A program made the position numbers and the translations under genes. From Bradyrhizobium arachidis (lineage in GTDB: Bacteria > Pseudomonadota > Alphaproteobacteria > Rhizobiales > Xanthobacteraceae), in the NCBI RefSeq assembly GCF_015291705.1, contig NZ_CP030050.1, positions 5,146,001 to 5,210,000 of the forward strand: a stretch of DNA of 64,000 bases, read 5' to 3'. Positions 16,308 to 28,073 of this stretch are shown here, piece by piece; within the stretch, counting starts at the first letter, position 1, and the number at the start of each line of letters is the position of its first letter. The notes under the pieces are model-generated. The model worked only from the letters and a program-made list of their open reading frames with translations. It had not been told where the DNA came from and made no database searches.

Positions 16308-16540
16308 CCGTCATGCCCGGGCTTGCCCCGCCTGCGGGGCCGAAGCCCCTTCGGCGAGGCGAAGGCCCGGGCATCCACGTTTTCGGGGAGGGTGAACTCG
16401 GCCTGCATGTTTCGCCCGGCGATGCAGAGCATCGTCCGGAGACGCCCGCTTTGGCGGGCTCCTCACCATGAGGGTCTGATATCTTTCCGCGAAACGCGAC
16501 CTCATCTTGATGGCCCGCCGGAGACGGGCGTCTCGAAGGA
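16308..16540. repeat. Dispersed palindromic repeats (REP/BIME-like)
   Basis: The 373-bp gap 16286-16658 has no gene. It contains nested palindromes: ATGCCCGGGC at 16313-16322 pairs with GCCCGGGCAT at 16365-16374, with CCCCGCCTGCGGGG inside, then CCCGCTTTGGCGGG at about 16446 and further CCCGCC/GGCGGG arms to about 16530. Such GC-rich palindromes are scattered in Bradyrhizobium intergenic regions. Confidence 0.6.
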
Positions 16541-16658
16541 TGGGCCGCAGGCGAGATTTCCGCCACGCTCTCAAGCCCTCCAGAAACCCAAGGTGGTTGG
16601 CATCCAGTCCGCCCCGTGCTTCGCTGCCCTCATGATACGACCATGACGAGGGTAGGGT

Positions 16659-17150
16659 ATGGCCGGGCGTGACCAGCTCGACGGCGTCGATCTCAAAATA
16701 CTCTCCGAGCTCCAGCAGGACGGGCGGGTGCGCAACAACGAGCTGGCGCTGCGCGTCGGCGTGTCCGCGCCGAACTGCCTGCGGCGGCTGAAATCGCTGT
16801 TCAGCCGCGGCGTGATCCGGGCAGTGCGCGCGGTCATCGACGAGCGGCTGCTCGGCTATGAGGTGGTGTCGTTCGTCTCGATCCAGCTTGGCAGCCAGGC
16901 CCAGCCGGTGCTGGAAGCGTTCGAGAGCTCGATCGCCGCGATCCCTCGCATCCAGCAGTGCTGGCGGATCTCGGGCGACACGGACTATCTCCTGAAATGC
17001 GTCGCGCCGAGCGTCGAGAGCATGCGTCAGCAGCTGCTGCATTTCGCCGCGATGCCCGACGTGAGGAACGTCCGCAGCTTCCCGGTGCTGGGCGTCGCCA
17101 AGGACGTGCCGCTGCCGGTGCAGGAGTTGGCGGTCGCCTCGGCGGGCTAG
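16659..17150 (+). CDS. Lrp/AsnC-family transcriptional regulator
   Basis: A 163-residue regulator. The N-terminal HTH (DQLDGVDLKILSELQQDGRV then RNNELALRVGVSAPNCLRRL) is followed by the RAM effector domain, with the GDTDYLLKC motif near residue 107 and the PDVRNVRSFPVLG end. Such proteins bind amino acids and control transport or metabolism of them. The target is not evident: the next genes are on other transcripts. It may be autoregulated. Confidence 0.9.
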   Translation: MAGRDQLDGVDLKILSELQQDGRVRNNELALRVGVSAPNCLRRLKSLFSRGVIRAVRAVIDERLLGYEVVSFVSIQLGSQAQPVLEAFESSIAAIPRIQQCWRISGDTDYLLKCVAPSVESMRQQLLHFAAMPDVRNVRSFPVLGVAKDVPLPVQELAVASAG

Positions 17151-17376
17151 GGGACTTCACACTTTTACGGCGAGCCATTTCATAAAAGCCGAGACTGCGA
17201 GTCTGTCATATAGTTTAGTAACTCACCTAACTGTGACATGTGATTTACGAAGCCCTGCAATGCGCCGGGGCACGATTGCCGGCTCCCGCGTGCGGCCTAG
17301 ATGCAAGGTGTGAACCTCGGCCTGTGTCGCATGCCGGGGGCGCTTTTGTGGGACCCTTTAAGCAGGAAAAGACAGC

Positions 17377-17667
17377 ATGACTCCGACCTCGAAGACGTTC
17401 GTCGCGTCCGCCGCGACGCTGTTTGCATCTGCGTTCTTGATGATGACCGCGCCGGCTGCGAAGGCAGACGACTATTGCATCACCAACGGCGCCCAGGCCG
17501 CGCATGGCTGCGGCTATCCGACGATGGAAGCCTGCCGTCAGGCGGCCGGCGGCATCGGCGGCTCGTGCTCGCAGGCCGGTGGCTCGTCGAAGACCGGCAA
17601 CGACGCGCTCGCCTTCCAGCCGAAGCAGACGAAGCAGCCCAAGGCTCGCCAGGGTGCGCAGAATTAA
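17377..17667 (+). CDS. DUF3551-type small secreted protein
   Basis: A 96-residue protein with a signal peptide (residues 1-30, ending in AKAD). The mature part has the DUF3551 pattern DDYCITNGAQAAHGCGYPTM followed by EACRQAAGGIGGSC, with paired cysteines, and a basic Lys/Gln tail. The family is frequent in Bradyrhizobium, exported, and of unknown function. GGAAAAGACAGC precedes the ATG. A hairpin terminator follows at 17700. Confidence 0.8.
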   Translation: MTPTSKTFVASAATLFASAFLMMTAPAAKADDYCITNGAQAAHGCGYPTMEACRQAAGGIGGSCSQAGGSSKTGNDALAFQPKQTKQPKARQGAQN

Positions 17668-17699
17668 CGCCTGACATCGAGACCCGATCCAGGACATTG

Positions 17700-17733
17700 C
17701 GGCCTCCGGGAGCGATCTCGGAGGCCGTCAATT
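17700..17733 (+). terminator. Hairpin terminator after the DUF3551 gene
   Basis: CGGCCTCCG at 17700-17708 pairs perfectly with CGGAGGCCG at 17719-17727 across a 10-base loop, followed by TCAATTTA. The stem is strong, the T-run short. It could also serve the convergent AraC gene ending at 17759. Confidence 0.6.
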
Positions 17734-17758
17734 TATGACAGGCCGATGATGGCGCGCC

Positions 17759-18787
17759 TCATCGATACCTTCCGCGAAACTCGCGCGGCGAGGCGCCGGT
17801 CCAGCTGCGGAACGCGCGGGAAAAACTCTTCTCGTTGCGGAAGCCGGCGATCTCTGCGATCCGCTTGATCGGGGTGCGTCCGCGCATCAGTTCCTGCTTG
17901 GCGAGCTCGAACTTTGCTTCCTCCTTGAGGTCGCGCAGCGAGGTTGCTTCCTCGCGCAGGCGACGGTGCATGGTGCGGGTGGAGAGCGCGAGTTCGCTGG
18001 CGACATCCTCAGCGCCGAGACTGCGGCCGCGCGCATGGCGCAGTACGCGGCGGACGCGCTCGACCAGCAGGCGGTCGCGCCGGTAGGGCAGCACGGTCAG
18101 CCGCAGCGCGCCCTTGAGCATGCTGTCGAGATCGGCGGCGCTGCGCGTGAGCGGCAGCGACAGATAGTGCTTGTCGAAGACGATGCGCGCGCCATCCGCA
18201 TCGAAGCTCAGGGTCCGGCAGAAGATGGTCGGATAGACCGAGACATGGCCGGGCTCGGCGTAAGGAAACTCGGCGGCGCGCAGCGCGATCCTGGAGTCCA
18301 CCGCCCAGCAGGAGAAGCCGAGCACGTAGCGGAGCAGGGTGACGAGGCAGAATTCGCGGAAAGCGCCGAGATCGCGCTGTTCGCGAATGGCGATGGTCGC
18401 GGTCTCATCACCGACCGAGAGCTCGAACAGCACGTCCTCGGTGAGCAGGCGGTGATGCCGGCACCAGCGCTTGAGCGCGACCTCGAGATTGGGCGCCGTG
18501 ATCGAGGCGCGGCACAGCATGCCATAGGTGCCCCAGGGCAACCGGCGCGAGAACCAGCCGAGCGCCTCATCGTCGAGCTCGCGCATGGCATGGCCCGCCA
18601 GCGCCTCGAACTGGGCGGCGGTTATCCGCCCGTCGCTGGACCCGACCAGGTCTTCGGTGACCTGCCCCTTGGCCAGCGCGTCCGCCGGATCCCGCCCGTA
18701 GCGGCCATAGGCGGCGACCACACCGCGGACGAAGGCGGCGGGGGTCATGGCGCGGCGGGGCAATACTGTCGCAGCTTGAAAGGGCAT
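17759..18787 (-). CDS. AraC-family regulator, divergent from the leucine operon
   Basis: A 342-residue regulator. Residues 15-200 resemble the arabinose-binding-like N-terminal domain of OruR/ArgR-type AraC proteins; the C-terminal 100 residues hold the double HTH, ending in GFRNEKSFSRAFRSWTGASP and REFRGRYR. The start at 18787 is supported by AGGA seven bases upstream. It is divergent from ivd with only 101 bp between starts, so it probably controls the leucine/isovalerate operon. In other proteobacteria that role belongs to the MerR-type LiuR, so an AraC regulator would be a variant. Confidence 0.8.
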   Translation of the reverse strand: MPFQAATVLPRRAMTPAAFVRGVVAAYGRYGRDPADALAKGQVTEDLVGSSDGRITAAQFEALAGHAMRELDDEALGWFSRRLPWGTYGMLCRASITAPNLEVALKRWCRHHRLLTEDVLFELSVGDETATIAIREQRDLGAFREFCLVTLLRYVLGFSCWAVDSRIALRAAEFPYAEPGHVSVYPTIFCRTLSFDADGARIVFDKHYLSLPLTRSAADLDSMLKGALRLTVLPYRRDRLLVERVRRVLRHARGRSLGAEDVASELALSTRTMHRRLREEATSLRDLKEEAKFELAKQELMRGRTPIKRIAEIAGFRNEKSFSRAFRSWTGASPREFRGRYR

Positions 18788-18888
18788 GAAAAATCCTCGC
18801 CAAACTTGGCGGAAAATGCAACCTTTTCGACCGAAGCGGCACCCGGGCGGGGGTAGGTTCGGGCCGACAAGAAGACGGAGGAATCGCC

Positions 18889-20061
18889 TTGAACATCCCG
18901 AGCATCGACTTCGATCTGGGTGAAGACATCGGCATGCTGCGCGACACCGTGCGCGCCTTCGTGGAAGCGGAGGTTGCCCCGCGCGCCGCCGAGGTCGAGA
19001 AGGCCAATCTGTTCCCGGCCGACCTCTGGAAGCGCTTCGGCGACCTCGGTCTGCTCGGCATGACCGCGCCGGAGCAATATGGCGGCTCGAACATGGGCTA
19101 TCTCGCCCACATCGTCGCCATGGAGGAGATTTCGCGAGGCTCCGCGGCCGTGGGCCTGTCCTACGGCGCGCACTCCAACCTCTGCGTCAACCAGATCCGC
19201 CGCAACGGCACCGACGCGCAGCGGCAGCGCTATCTACCGAAGCTGATCTCCGGCGAATATGTCGGCGCGCTGGCAATGTCCGAGCCCGGCGCCGGCTCCG
19301 ACGTGGTCTCGATGAAGCTGCGCGCCGACAAGCGCGGCGACCGCTATGTGCTCAACGGCTCCAAGATGTGGATCACCAATGGCGGCGATGCCGACGTGCT
19401 GGTGGTCTACGCCAAGACCGATCCGGAGGCCGGCCCGCGCGGCATGACCGCGTTCCTGATCGAGAAAGGTTTTAGGGGTTTCACCCACGGCCAGCATCTC
19501 GACAAGCTCGGCATGCGCGGCTCCAACACCTATCCCTTGTTCTTCGACGAGTGCGAGGTGCCCGAGGAGAACGTGCTCGGCGCGATCGGCGAGGGCGTCA
19601 AGGTGCTGATGTCAGGCCTCGACTACGAGCGCGCCGTGCTGTCCGGAGGCCCGCTCGGCATCATGGCGGCCTGCATGGACGCGGTGGTGCCCTACATGCA
19701 CGAGCGCAAGCAGTTCGGCCAGCCGATCGGCGATTTCCAGCTGATGCAGGGCAAGCTCGCCGACATGTATTCGACCTGGCAGGCGACGCGCGCCTATGTC
19801 TATGCCGTGGGAAAGGCCTGCGACCGCGGTGGCCACGCGCGCACGCTGCGCAAGGATGCGGCGGCCGCGATCCTCTATTCCGCGGAGAAGGCGACGTGGA
19901 TGGCCGGTGAGGCGATCCAGGCGCTCGGCGGCGTCGGCTATACATCCGAGTTTCCGGTCGGACGGCTCTGGCGCGATGCCAAGCTGTACGAGATCGGCGC
20001 GGGGACGTCGGAAGTGCGGCGCATGCTGATCGGCCGCGAATTGATGTCCGAGACCGCCTGA
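18889..20061 (+). CDS. ivd: Isovaleryl-CoA dehydrogenase, TTG start
   Basis: A 390-residue acyl-CoA dehydrogenase that oxidises isovaleryl-CoA to 3-methylcrotonyl-CoA in leucine breakdown, passing electrons to ETF. Signatures: [20 protein letters not shown] (substrate/FAD), WITNGG, and [11 protein letters not shown] with E247, the catalytic base position specific to isovaleryl-CoA dehydrogenases. The start is TTG: GGAGGA lies about seven bases upstream and no ATG is suitable. The genes ivd-mccB-mccA-hmgL run in order. A perfect 8-bp hairpin (20079-20102) between ivd and mccB may adjust expression. Confidence 0.92.
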   Translation: MNIPSIDFDLGEDIGMLRDTVRAFVEAEVAPRAAEVEKANLFPADLWKRFGDLGLLGMTAPEQYGGSNMGYLAHIVAMEEISRGSAAVGLSYGAHSNLCVNQIRRNGTDAQRQRYLPKLISGEYVGALAMSEPGAGSDVVSMKLRADKRGDRYVLNGSKMWITNGGDADVLVVYAKTDPEAGPRGMTAFLIEKGFRGFTHGQHLDKLGMRGSNTYPLFFDECEVPEENVLGAIGEGVKVLMSGLDYERAVLSGGPLGIMAACMDAVVPYMHERKQFGQPIGDFQLMQGKLADMYSTWQATRAYVYAVGKACDRGGHARTLRKDAAAAILYSAEKATWMAGEAIQALGGVGYTSEFPVGRLWRDAKLYEIGAGTSEVRRMLIGRELMSETA

Positions 20062-20133
20062 CCCCTCCACAATGGAACGGCCGCGGCGCCTTGCCCGCGG
20101 CCTCTCACACGTCACACCAGAACGCGGGACCAC

Positions 20134-21738
20134 ATGCCGCTCCATTCCAGCATCGATACGTCTTCGTCCGATTTTGCGCGCAACTCCGATGCCATGCGCA
20201 CGCTCGTCGCCGACTTGCGCGAAAAGCTGAGCCAGGTCGCCGGCGGCGGCGGCGAGGCCTCGCGCAACCGCCATACCGCGCGCGGCAAGATGCTGGCGCG
20301 GGAGCGGGTCGACCTGCTGGTCGATCCCGGCACCTCGTTCCTGGAGCTGTCGCCGCTCGCGGCCTACGGCCTCTATGGCGGCGACGTGCACTCGGCGAGC
20401 GTCGTCACCGGCGTCGGGCGCATCTCGGGCCGCGAATGCGTTGTTGTCGCCAATGACGCCACCATCAAGGGCGGCACCTACTACCCCATGACCGTGAAAA
20501 AGCATCTGCGCGCGCAGGACATCGCGCGGCAGAACAATTTGCCTTGCGTCTACATGGTCGATTCCGGCGGCGCCTTCCTGCCGATGCAGGACGAGATCTT
20601 TCCGGACGAGCGCCATTTCGGGCGGATCTTCTACAACCAGGCGCAGATGTCCTCACAGGGCATTCCGCAGATCGCGATCGTGATGGGCTCCTGCACCGCC
20701 GGCGGCGCCTATGTGCCGGCGATGTCGGACGAGAGCATCATCGTGCGGAATCAAGGCACCATCTTCCTTGGCGGTCCGCCGCTGGTGAAGGCCGCGACAG
20801 GCGAGGTCGTCAGTGCGGAAGAGCTCGGCGGCGCCGACGTGCATTCGCGCCAGTCGGGCGTGACCGACCACTACGCCCAGAACGATGCCCACGCGATCGG
20901 CATCGCCCGGCGCATCGTCGGCACGCTGAAGCCGTCCACGCGGCCGAACCTCAACATGCATAAGCCGCGCGATCCGCTGTTCGGCGCGGAGGAGATCTAC
21001 GGCGTGGTTCCGGTCGATGGCAGAAAACCGTTCGACGTGCGCGACATCATCGCGCGTGTGGTCGACGGCTCGGAGTTCGACGAATTCAAAAAACTCTACG
21101 GCACGACGCTGGTGTGCGGTTTCGCCCATATCTGGGGTTTCCCCGTCGGCATCATCGCCAACAACGGCATCTTGTTCAGCGAAAGCTCGCTGAAGGGCGC
21201 GCATTTCATCGAGCTGTGCTGCCAGCGCGGCATTCCCCTGGTGTTCCTCCAGAACATCACCGGCTTCATGGTCGGCAAGAAATACGAGGCCGGCGGCATC
21301 GCGCGCGACGGCGCCAAGCTCGTGACGGCGGTCGCGACCGCCTCGGTGCCGAAATTCACCGTGGTGATCGGCGGCTCCTACGGTGCCGGCAATTACGGCA
21401 TGTGCGGCCGCGCCTACTCGCCGCGCTTCCTTTGGATGTGGCCGAATGCGCGCATCTCGGTGATGGGCGGCGAGCAGGCCTCGATGGTGCTGAGCCAAGT
21501 CCGCCGCGACAATATCGAGGCCAAGGGCGATAGCTGGTCGAAGGAAGCGGAAGACAAATTCCGCGAGCCCATCCGCGCGCAATATGAGCACCAGGGGCAT
21601 CCCTATTACGCGACCGCGCGGCTCTGGGACGACGGCGTGATCGACCCGGCCGACACGCGCCTCGTGCTCGGCCTTGGCCTCTCGGCGGCGTCGAATGCGC
21701 CGATCGAGCCGACGAAGTTCGGCCTGTTCAGGATGTGA
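20134..21738 (+). CDS. mccB: Methylcrotonyl-CoA carboxylase, carboxyltransferase subunit
   Basis: A 534-residue beta subunit. It moves the carboxyl group from biotin to 3-methylcrotonyl-CoA. The two crotonase-like halves are visible: [20 protein letters not shown], then [20 protein letters not shown], and in the C-terminal half [20 protein letters not shown] and [16 protein letters not shown], which are characteristic of MCC beta subunits rather than propionyl-CoA carboxylase. Its stop lies four bases before the mccA start. Confidence 0.93.
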   Translation: MPLHSSIDTSSSDFARNSDAMRTLVADLREKLSQVAGGGGEASRNRHTARGKMLARERVDLLVDPGTSFLELSPLAAYGLYGGDVHSASVVTGVGRISGRECVVVANDATIKGGTYYPMTVKKHLRAQDIARQNNLPCVYMVDSGGAFLPMQDEIFPDERHFGRIFYNQAQMSSQGIPQIAIVMGSCTAGGAYVPAMSDESIIVRNQGTIFLGGPPLVKAATGEVVSAEELGGADVHSRQSGVTDHYAQNDAHAIGIARRIVGTLKPSTRPNLNMHKPRDPLFGAEEIYGVVPVDGRKPFDVRDIIARVVDGSEFDEFKKLYGTTLVCGFAHIWGFPVGIIANNGILFSESSLKGAHFIELCCQRGIPLVFLQNITGFMVGKKYEAGGIARDGAKLVTAVATASVPKFTVVIGGSYGAGNYGMCGRAYSPRFLWMWPNARISVMGGEQASMVLSQVRRDNIEAKGDSWSKEAEDKFREPIRAQYEHQGHPYYATARLWDDGVIDPADTRLVLGLGLSAASNAPIEPTKFGLFRM

Positions 21739-21742
21739 TGCG

Positions 21743-23746
<2,004 letters not shown>

Positions 23747-23747
23747 C

Positions 23748-24659
23748 ATGAGCGATCCCGTCCGCATCATCGAAATGGGGCCGCGTGACGGCCTCCAGAA
23801 CGAGAAGACGCCGGTCAGCGTCGAGGCCCGCATCGCCTTCATCGAGGCGCTGGTTGCGGCCGGCCTCGATACGGTCGAGGTCGGCGCGTTCGTCTCGCCC
23901 AAGGCGATCCCGCAGATGGCGAGCTCCGATGCCGTGCTGCGCGGCGTCGCCCACGTCAAGGGCGCCGAATTCCACGTGCTGGTGCCGAACGAGAAGGGCT
24001 ATGACGCCGCCCGCGCTGCCGGCGCCAAGGTCGTCTCCGTATTCGCGGCAGCGTCCGAAGGCTTTTCGCGCGCCAACATCAACTGCACGGTCGCGGAGTC
24101 CATCGAGCGCTTCAAGCCGGTACTGGCGCGCGCCAAGGCCGATGGTGTGCCCGTGCGCGGCTATATCTCCTGCGTGCTCGGCTGTCCGTTCGACGGCGAG
24201 ATCAAGCCGAAGGCGGTCGCCGATCTCGCCAAGGCGCTGTGGGACCTCGGCTGCTACGAGATCTCGCTCGGCGACACCATCGGCGTTGGCACGCCCGCCA
24301 AGGCGAAAGAGATGCTGCGCGCGGTCAGCGCCAACATCCCGCCCGCGAAACTCGCGATGCATTTTCACGACACCTACGGTCAGGCGCTCGCCAATCTCTA
24401 CGCCGGTCTGGAGGAGGGCGTCCGCGTCATCGACGCCGCCGCCGGCGGCCTCGGCGGCTGTCCCTATGCGCCGGGCGCGACCGGCAATGTCGCGACCGAG
24501 GATGTCGTCTACATGCTCGAAGGCATGGGCATCAGGACGGGTGTCGACATGGAGAGGCTGCTCGCGGCCACCAATGAGATGAGCGGCTTGCTGGGCAAGC
24601 CGCCGGTCAGCCGCGTGGCGTCCGCGCTGAACGCGAAGAAGAAGCGGGCGGCGTCGTAA
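23748..24659 (+). CDS. hmgL: Hydroxymethylglutaryl-CoA lyase
   Basis: A 303-residue TIM-barrel lyase that splits HMG-CoA to acetoacetate and acetyl-CoA, the last step of leucine breakdown. It begins VRIIEMGPRDGLQNEKT, has the metal-binding HFHDTYGQAL and the active-site loop GLGGCPYAPGATGNVATED with catalytic C238. It starts one base after the mccA stop. The operon lacks a methylglutaconyl-CoA hydratase (liuC), which must be encoded elsewhere. Confidence 0.93.
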   Translation: MSDPVRIIEMGPRDGLQNEKTPVSVEARIAFIEALVAAGLDTVEVGAFVSPKAIPQMASSDAVLRGVAHVKGAEFHVLVPNEKGYDAARAAGAKVVSVFAAASEGFSRANINCTVAESIERFKPVLARAKADGVPVRGYISCVLGCPFDGEIKPKAVADLAKALWDLGCYEISLGDTIGVGTPAKAKEMLRAVSANIPPAKLAMHFHDTYGQALANLYAGLEEGVRVIDAAAGGLGGCPYAPGATGNVATEDVVYMLEGMGIRTGVDMERLLAATNEMSGLLGKPPVSRVASALNAKKKRAAS

Positions 24660-24687
24660 GGCCGCTTGCGGCGCGCACAGGTGCCGC

Positions 24688-24773
24688 AGGGTGGGCAAAA
24701 GCGCGCAGCGCCGTGCCCACCATCTTCCTCAATCACTCGCAGATGGTGGGCACGCTGTCGCTTTGCCCACCCT
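24688..24773. repeat. Large intergenic palindrome, GGGTGGGCAAA type (copy 1)
   Basis: Between the convergent hmgL and DapA-like genes. AGGGTGGGCAAA at 24688-24699 pairs with TTTGCCCACCCT at 24762-24773; inside, CGTGCCCACCATCT at 24712-24725 pairs perfectly with 24741-24754. The same family recurs at 29617-29694. It is a dispersed palindromic repeat and may also act as a two-way transcription barrier. Confidence 0.75.
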
Positions 24774-24786
24774 ACGAAACCTTCGC

Positions 24787-25713
24787 CTAAGCCGCCTTCA
24801 GCCCGACATCCGGCAGGCGCGGCCGGTTCTTGAGCGCCCTGACCATCATGGCCTCGACCTCGGCCTTCTCTTGCGGCAGCAGTGCCAGGCGCGGCGGGCG
24901 GGTCAGGGCGGTGCCGCGGCCCATGATGTGCTCGCACAGCTTGATGCACTGGACGAGGTCGGGGCGGGCATCGAGGTGCAAGAGTGGCATGAACCATTCG
25001 TAGAGCGGCATGGCCTCGGCCAAGCGGCCGGCCCTGGCGAGGCGGAACAGCGTCTCGCCCTCGCGCGGGAAGGCGTTCGACATGCCGGAGACCCAGCCGA
25101 CGGCGCCCATGGCGACGCTCTCGACGATGACGTCGTCGAGGCCTGCGAACAGCACGAAGCGGTCGCCGACCATGTTCCTGGTGTCGATGAAACGGCGCGT
25201 GTCACCCGAGGAATCCTTGAAGCAGACCACGGTCTCGACGTCGGCAAGCGAGGCCAGGATATCGGGGGTGACGTCGTTCTTGTAGATCGGCGGGTTGTTG
25301 TAGAGCATCACCGGCAGGTCGGTGGCGCTGGCGACGGCCCGGAAATGCGCGGCGGTCTCATGCGGCTTGGACGAGTAGACCAGCGCCGGCATCACCATCA
25401 CGCCGTCGATGCCGACACGCGCGGCTTCCTTGGCGGTCTCGACCGCGAACGCCGTGGTGAATTCGGCGATGCCGCACAGCACGGGCACGCGGCCGGCGGC
25501 GACGGACTTCGCCGTCTCCATGATCGCAACCTTCTCCTTGCGCTCCAGCGAGGTATTCTCGCCGACCGAGCCGCAGACGATCAGGCCGGAGACGCCGTCG
25601 CGGATCAGTCCGTCCATCACCTTGGCGGTCGCATCGATATCGAGCGAGAGATCGTCGTGGAATTGCGTGGTGACGGCCGGGAAGACGCCTTCCCAGGAAA
25701 CGCGGCGGCTCAT
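24787..25713 (-). CDS. DapA-family class I aldolase/lyase linked to a TRAP transporter
   Basis: A 308-residue protein of the dihydrodipicolinate synthase/N-acetylneuraminate lyase family. Seen: GSVGEN at 48-53 (substrate carboxylate loop), Y138 in YNNP, and Schiff-base K166 in CFKDSSGD. The family cleaves or dehydrates 2-keto acids. It is the last gene of an operon with a TRAP transporter, so it likely acts on the imported compound, for example a sugar acid or hydroxyproline product, rather than in lysine synthesis. GGAG precedes the ATG at 25713. Exact substrate unknown. Confidence 0.8.
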   Translation of the reverse strand: MSRRVSWEGVFPAVTTQFHDDLSLDIDATAKVMDGLIRDGVSGLIVCGSVGENTSLERKEKVAIMETAKSVAAGRVPVLCGIAEFTTAFAVETAKEAARVGIDGVMVMPALVYSSKPHETAAHFRAVASATDLPVMLYNNPPIYKNDVTPDILASLADVETVVCFKDSSGDTRRFIDTRNMVGDRFVLFAGLDDVIVESVAMGAVGWVSGMSNAFPREGETLFRLARAGRLAEAMPLYEWFMPLLHLDARPDLVQCIKLCEHIMGRGTALTRPPRLALLPQEKAEVEAMMVRALKNRPRLPDVGLKAA

Positions 25714-25799
25714 GAGTTCACTCCAAGTGAGTTCTGACAGGTGTATTGCCGGCGGAGGGCTGGGGCCGCCGGCTGTGGCGAAAAGGATGGCGGATGGGA

Positions 25800-26783
25800 T
25801 CAGAGCGTGGCGCCGACCTTGCGCAGCTCGGCGAGAACGGGTGCCTTGGGCAGCCAGATCTTGTCGAACTCGGCGATGACAGCCTCGGTGTCGCCGGCCG
25901 GGACTTGGCGGATCGGGATCGGCGCGTTCTTGAAGTTCTCGATCAGCGCCGGCTCGTTGCCGGCGAGCTCATCGATCTGCGCATCCAGCGTCGTCTTGAT
26001 CGTCTTGGCGATCAGCTCGCGGTCGGCGGCGGAGAGCGTCTGCCAGACCCGGCCGGAGACCACCGCCGCCATCGGCATGAAGACGGCATTCATCTGCAGG
26101 ATCACCTTCGACACCTTGTCGAAGCGCTGGTTCCAGGAGAATTCGAGGTCGGCCTCGAGGCCGTCGACCTGGCCGTTGGCCATGGCGTCGAACACCTGCG
26201 GGGTGGGGATCGGCGTCGGGGCTGCGCCGAGCGAGGAATAGAAGTCGCGGTAGACCGGGGTCGGGTTGATGCGCAGCTTCATGCCCTTGATATCGGCGAG
26301 CGAATTGAGGTCCTTGGACGAGAACACCGCGCGCATGCCGGTGATGCCCCAGCCGAGGCCGATCGTGCCGGTCTCCTGCGGCAACACCTCGAACAGTTTG
26401 ACGGCCGCCGGATGCCGCACGAATTTCGCCACCGCCGGCGTCGAGCGGACGATGTAGGGCGCGTTGATCGCGGCGATGTGCGGCACGCGCGAGCCGAGCT
26501 CGGCGGCCTGGATGAAGCCCATGTCGAGCGCGCCGGACTGCAATTGCTGCATCATCGCCGGCTCGTTGCCGAGCTGGCCGGAGTGGAACACGGTCACGGT
26601 CAGGCGGCCATTGGTGGCGGCCTTCAGCTCGTCGCCGAACTTGAGCGCGGCTTTGTTCCAGGAATGGCCGTTGGGCGTGATCAGGCCGAGGCGGAATTCC
26701 TTGGCCTGGGCGAGCGCCAGCGAGGGCGCGAACACCGATGCGGCGGCACTGGCGGCGAGAAAGCGGCGGCGTGAAAGCGGCAT
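25800..26783 (-). CDS. TRAP transporter solute-binding protein (DctP family), system 1
   Basis: A 327-residue periplasmic binding protein. The N-terminus SRRRFLAASAAASVF with a cleavage site near ALAQ is a Tat-type signal. The mature part follows the DctP fold, including LADIKGMKLRINPTPVYRDF with the conserved Arg that holds a substrate carboxylate. It delivers an organic acid to the DctQM permease encoded upstream. It lies 24 bases after dctM. Confidence 0.88.
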   Translation of the reverse strand: MPLSRRRFLAASAAASVFAPSLALAQAKEFRLGLITPNGHSWNKAALKFGDELKAATNGRLTVTVFHSGQLGNEPAMMQQLQSGALDMGFIQAAELGSRVPHIAAINAPYIVRSTPAVAKFVRHPAAVKLFEVLPQETGTIGLGWGITGMRAVFSSKDLNSLADIKGMKLRINPTPVYRDFYSSLGAAPTPIPTPQVFDAMANGQVDGLEADLEFSWNQRFDKVSKVILQMNAVFMPMAAVVSGRVWQTLSAADRELIAKTIKTTLDAQIDELAGNEPALIENFKNAPIPIRQVPAGDTEAVIAEFDKIWLPKAPVLAELRKVGATL

Positions 26784-26807
26784 GGTCGGGCTTCCTATTG
26801 TACGGGC

Positions 26808-28073
26808 CTATTTGACGAGGATCAGCGAGAGCGAGGGGTAGAGCGAGAGCAGCACGAGGAGGACGCAGGAGATGACGAAGAACGGCAGCGTCACCATGAA
26901 CATCTTGCCGGGCTTGGCGCCGGTGACGGCGGCCGCGACGAAGAAGCAGAGCCCGACCGGCGGCGACAAAAGGCCCAGCACGAGGTTGATCACGACCACC
27001 ACACCGAAATGCCGGGGATCGATGTGGTAGACGTCGGTTGCGACCGGCAGCAGGATCGGCACCGTCATGATCAGGCCGGGAATGCCGTCGATGACAGTGC
27101 CGATGATCAGCAGGATGACGTTGCAGATCAGCATGAAGCTGATCGGGTCCTTGGCGGCGGATTGGATCCAACCAGCGGTTTCCTGCGGCACCTTGCCGAA
27201 GATCAGGACCCAGGAGAACACGGCAGCGGCGGCGACCAGGAACAGCACGATCGCCGAATAGATGCCACTGCGCAGCATCATCTGCGGCAGCTGCGAGAAC
27301 TCGAATTCCTTGGTCCAGTACTTGCCGACGAGCGCCGCGGCGACGGCGCCGACGGCGGCGGATTCCGTAGCGTTGGCAAGACCGGTCAAAATCGTGCCGA
27401 CGATGACGATCGGGATCAGCAGTGTTGGCGAGGTCCGCAGGATCGTCATCAGGCGCTGGCGCGGCGTCTGATAGTCGGCGCGGGGATAGTTGTACATGTA
27501 GCCCATCAGCGCGATGACGAGGCAGAACATCACGGTGAGGATGACGCCCGGCACGATGCCGGCGATCAGCATGTCGCTGACGGAGACCTGCGCCAGCACG
27601 CTGTAGACGACGAACATCACCGAGGGCGGAATGATCGGGCCGAGCATGCCGCCATAGGCGGTGAGGCCCGCTGCAAATGTCTTGTCGTAGCCCTTCTTCT
27701 CCATCTCCGGCACCATGATCTGGGCCATGATCGCCACCTGCGCGGTCGCCGATCCCAGGATGGAGGAGATGAACATGTTGGCGAGGATGTTGACGTAGGC
27801 GAGCCCGCCCTTGAGCGAGCCGACGAATGCCATCGCCATGTCGACGATGCGCCGCGTGATGCCGCCGCCGTTCATGATCTCGCCGATCAGGATGAAGAGC
27901 GGGATGGCGATCAGGCCGTAGCTGTCGACGCCGCCGAACAGCTGGAGCGGATAGGACTGAAACAGCACGGGATTGCCTGACGCCGCGATATAGACGAGGC
28001 CGGCAAGGCACAGGCAGAGCCCGATCGGCACGCCGACCAGCATGATCGCGACAAAGGCGGCGGAAGTGACCAT
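26808..28073 (-). CDS. TRAP transporter large permease (DctM), system 1
   Basis: A 421-residue inner-membrane protein with about twelve hydrophobic segments. Typical DctM parts: VGVPIGLCLCLAGLVY at the start, IPLFILIGEIMNGGGI, SSILGSATAQVAIMAQIMVP, GMLGPIIPPSVMFV and the SPPVGLCFFVAAA region near the end. It is the sodium-driven transport channel. The ATG at 28073 overlaps the dctQ stop by one base (TGATG). Confidence 0.9.
   Translation of the reverse strand: MVTSAAFVAIMLVGVPIGLCLCLAGLVYIAASGNPVLFQSYPLQLFGGVDSYGLIAIPLFILIGEIMNGGGITRRIVDMAMAFVGSLKGGLAYVNILANMFISSILGSATAQVAIMAQIMVPEMEKKGYDKTFAAGLTAYGGMLGPIIPPSVMFVVYSVLAQVSVSDMLIAGIVPGVILTVMFCLVIALMGYMYNYPRADYQTPRQRLMTILRTSPTLLIPIVIVGTILTGLANATESAAVGAVAAALVGKYWTKEFEFSQLPQMMLRSGIYSAIVLFLVAAAAVFSWVLIFGKVPQETAGWIQSAAKDPISFMLICNVILLIIGTVIDGIPGLIMTVPILLPVATDVYHIDPRHFGVVVVINLVLGLLSPPVGLCFFVAAAVTGAKPGKMFMVTLPFFVISCVLLVLLSLYPSLSLILVK

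Noticed and set aside
14716..16395. Long plus-strand frame opposite opgC
   Set aside because: Shadow of a high-GC gene; the opgC protein is recognised and the opposite translation is low-complexity.
25746..27980. Long plus-strand frames opposite the TRAP genes
   Set aside because: They mirror DctP and DctM, whose motifs and overlaps are convincing; the translations are Asp/His/Arg-rich shadows.
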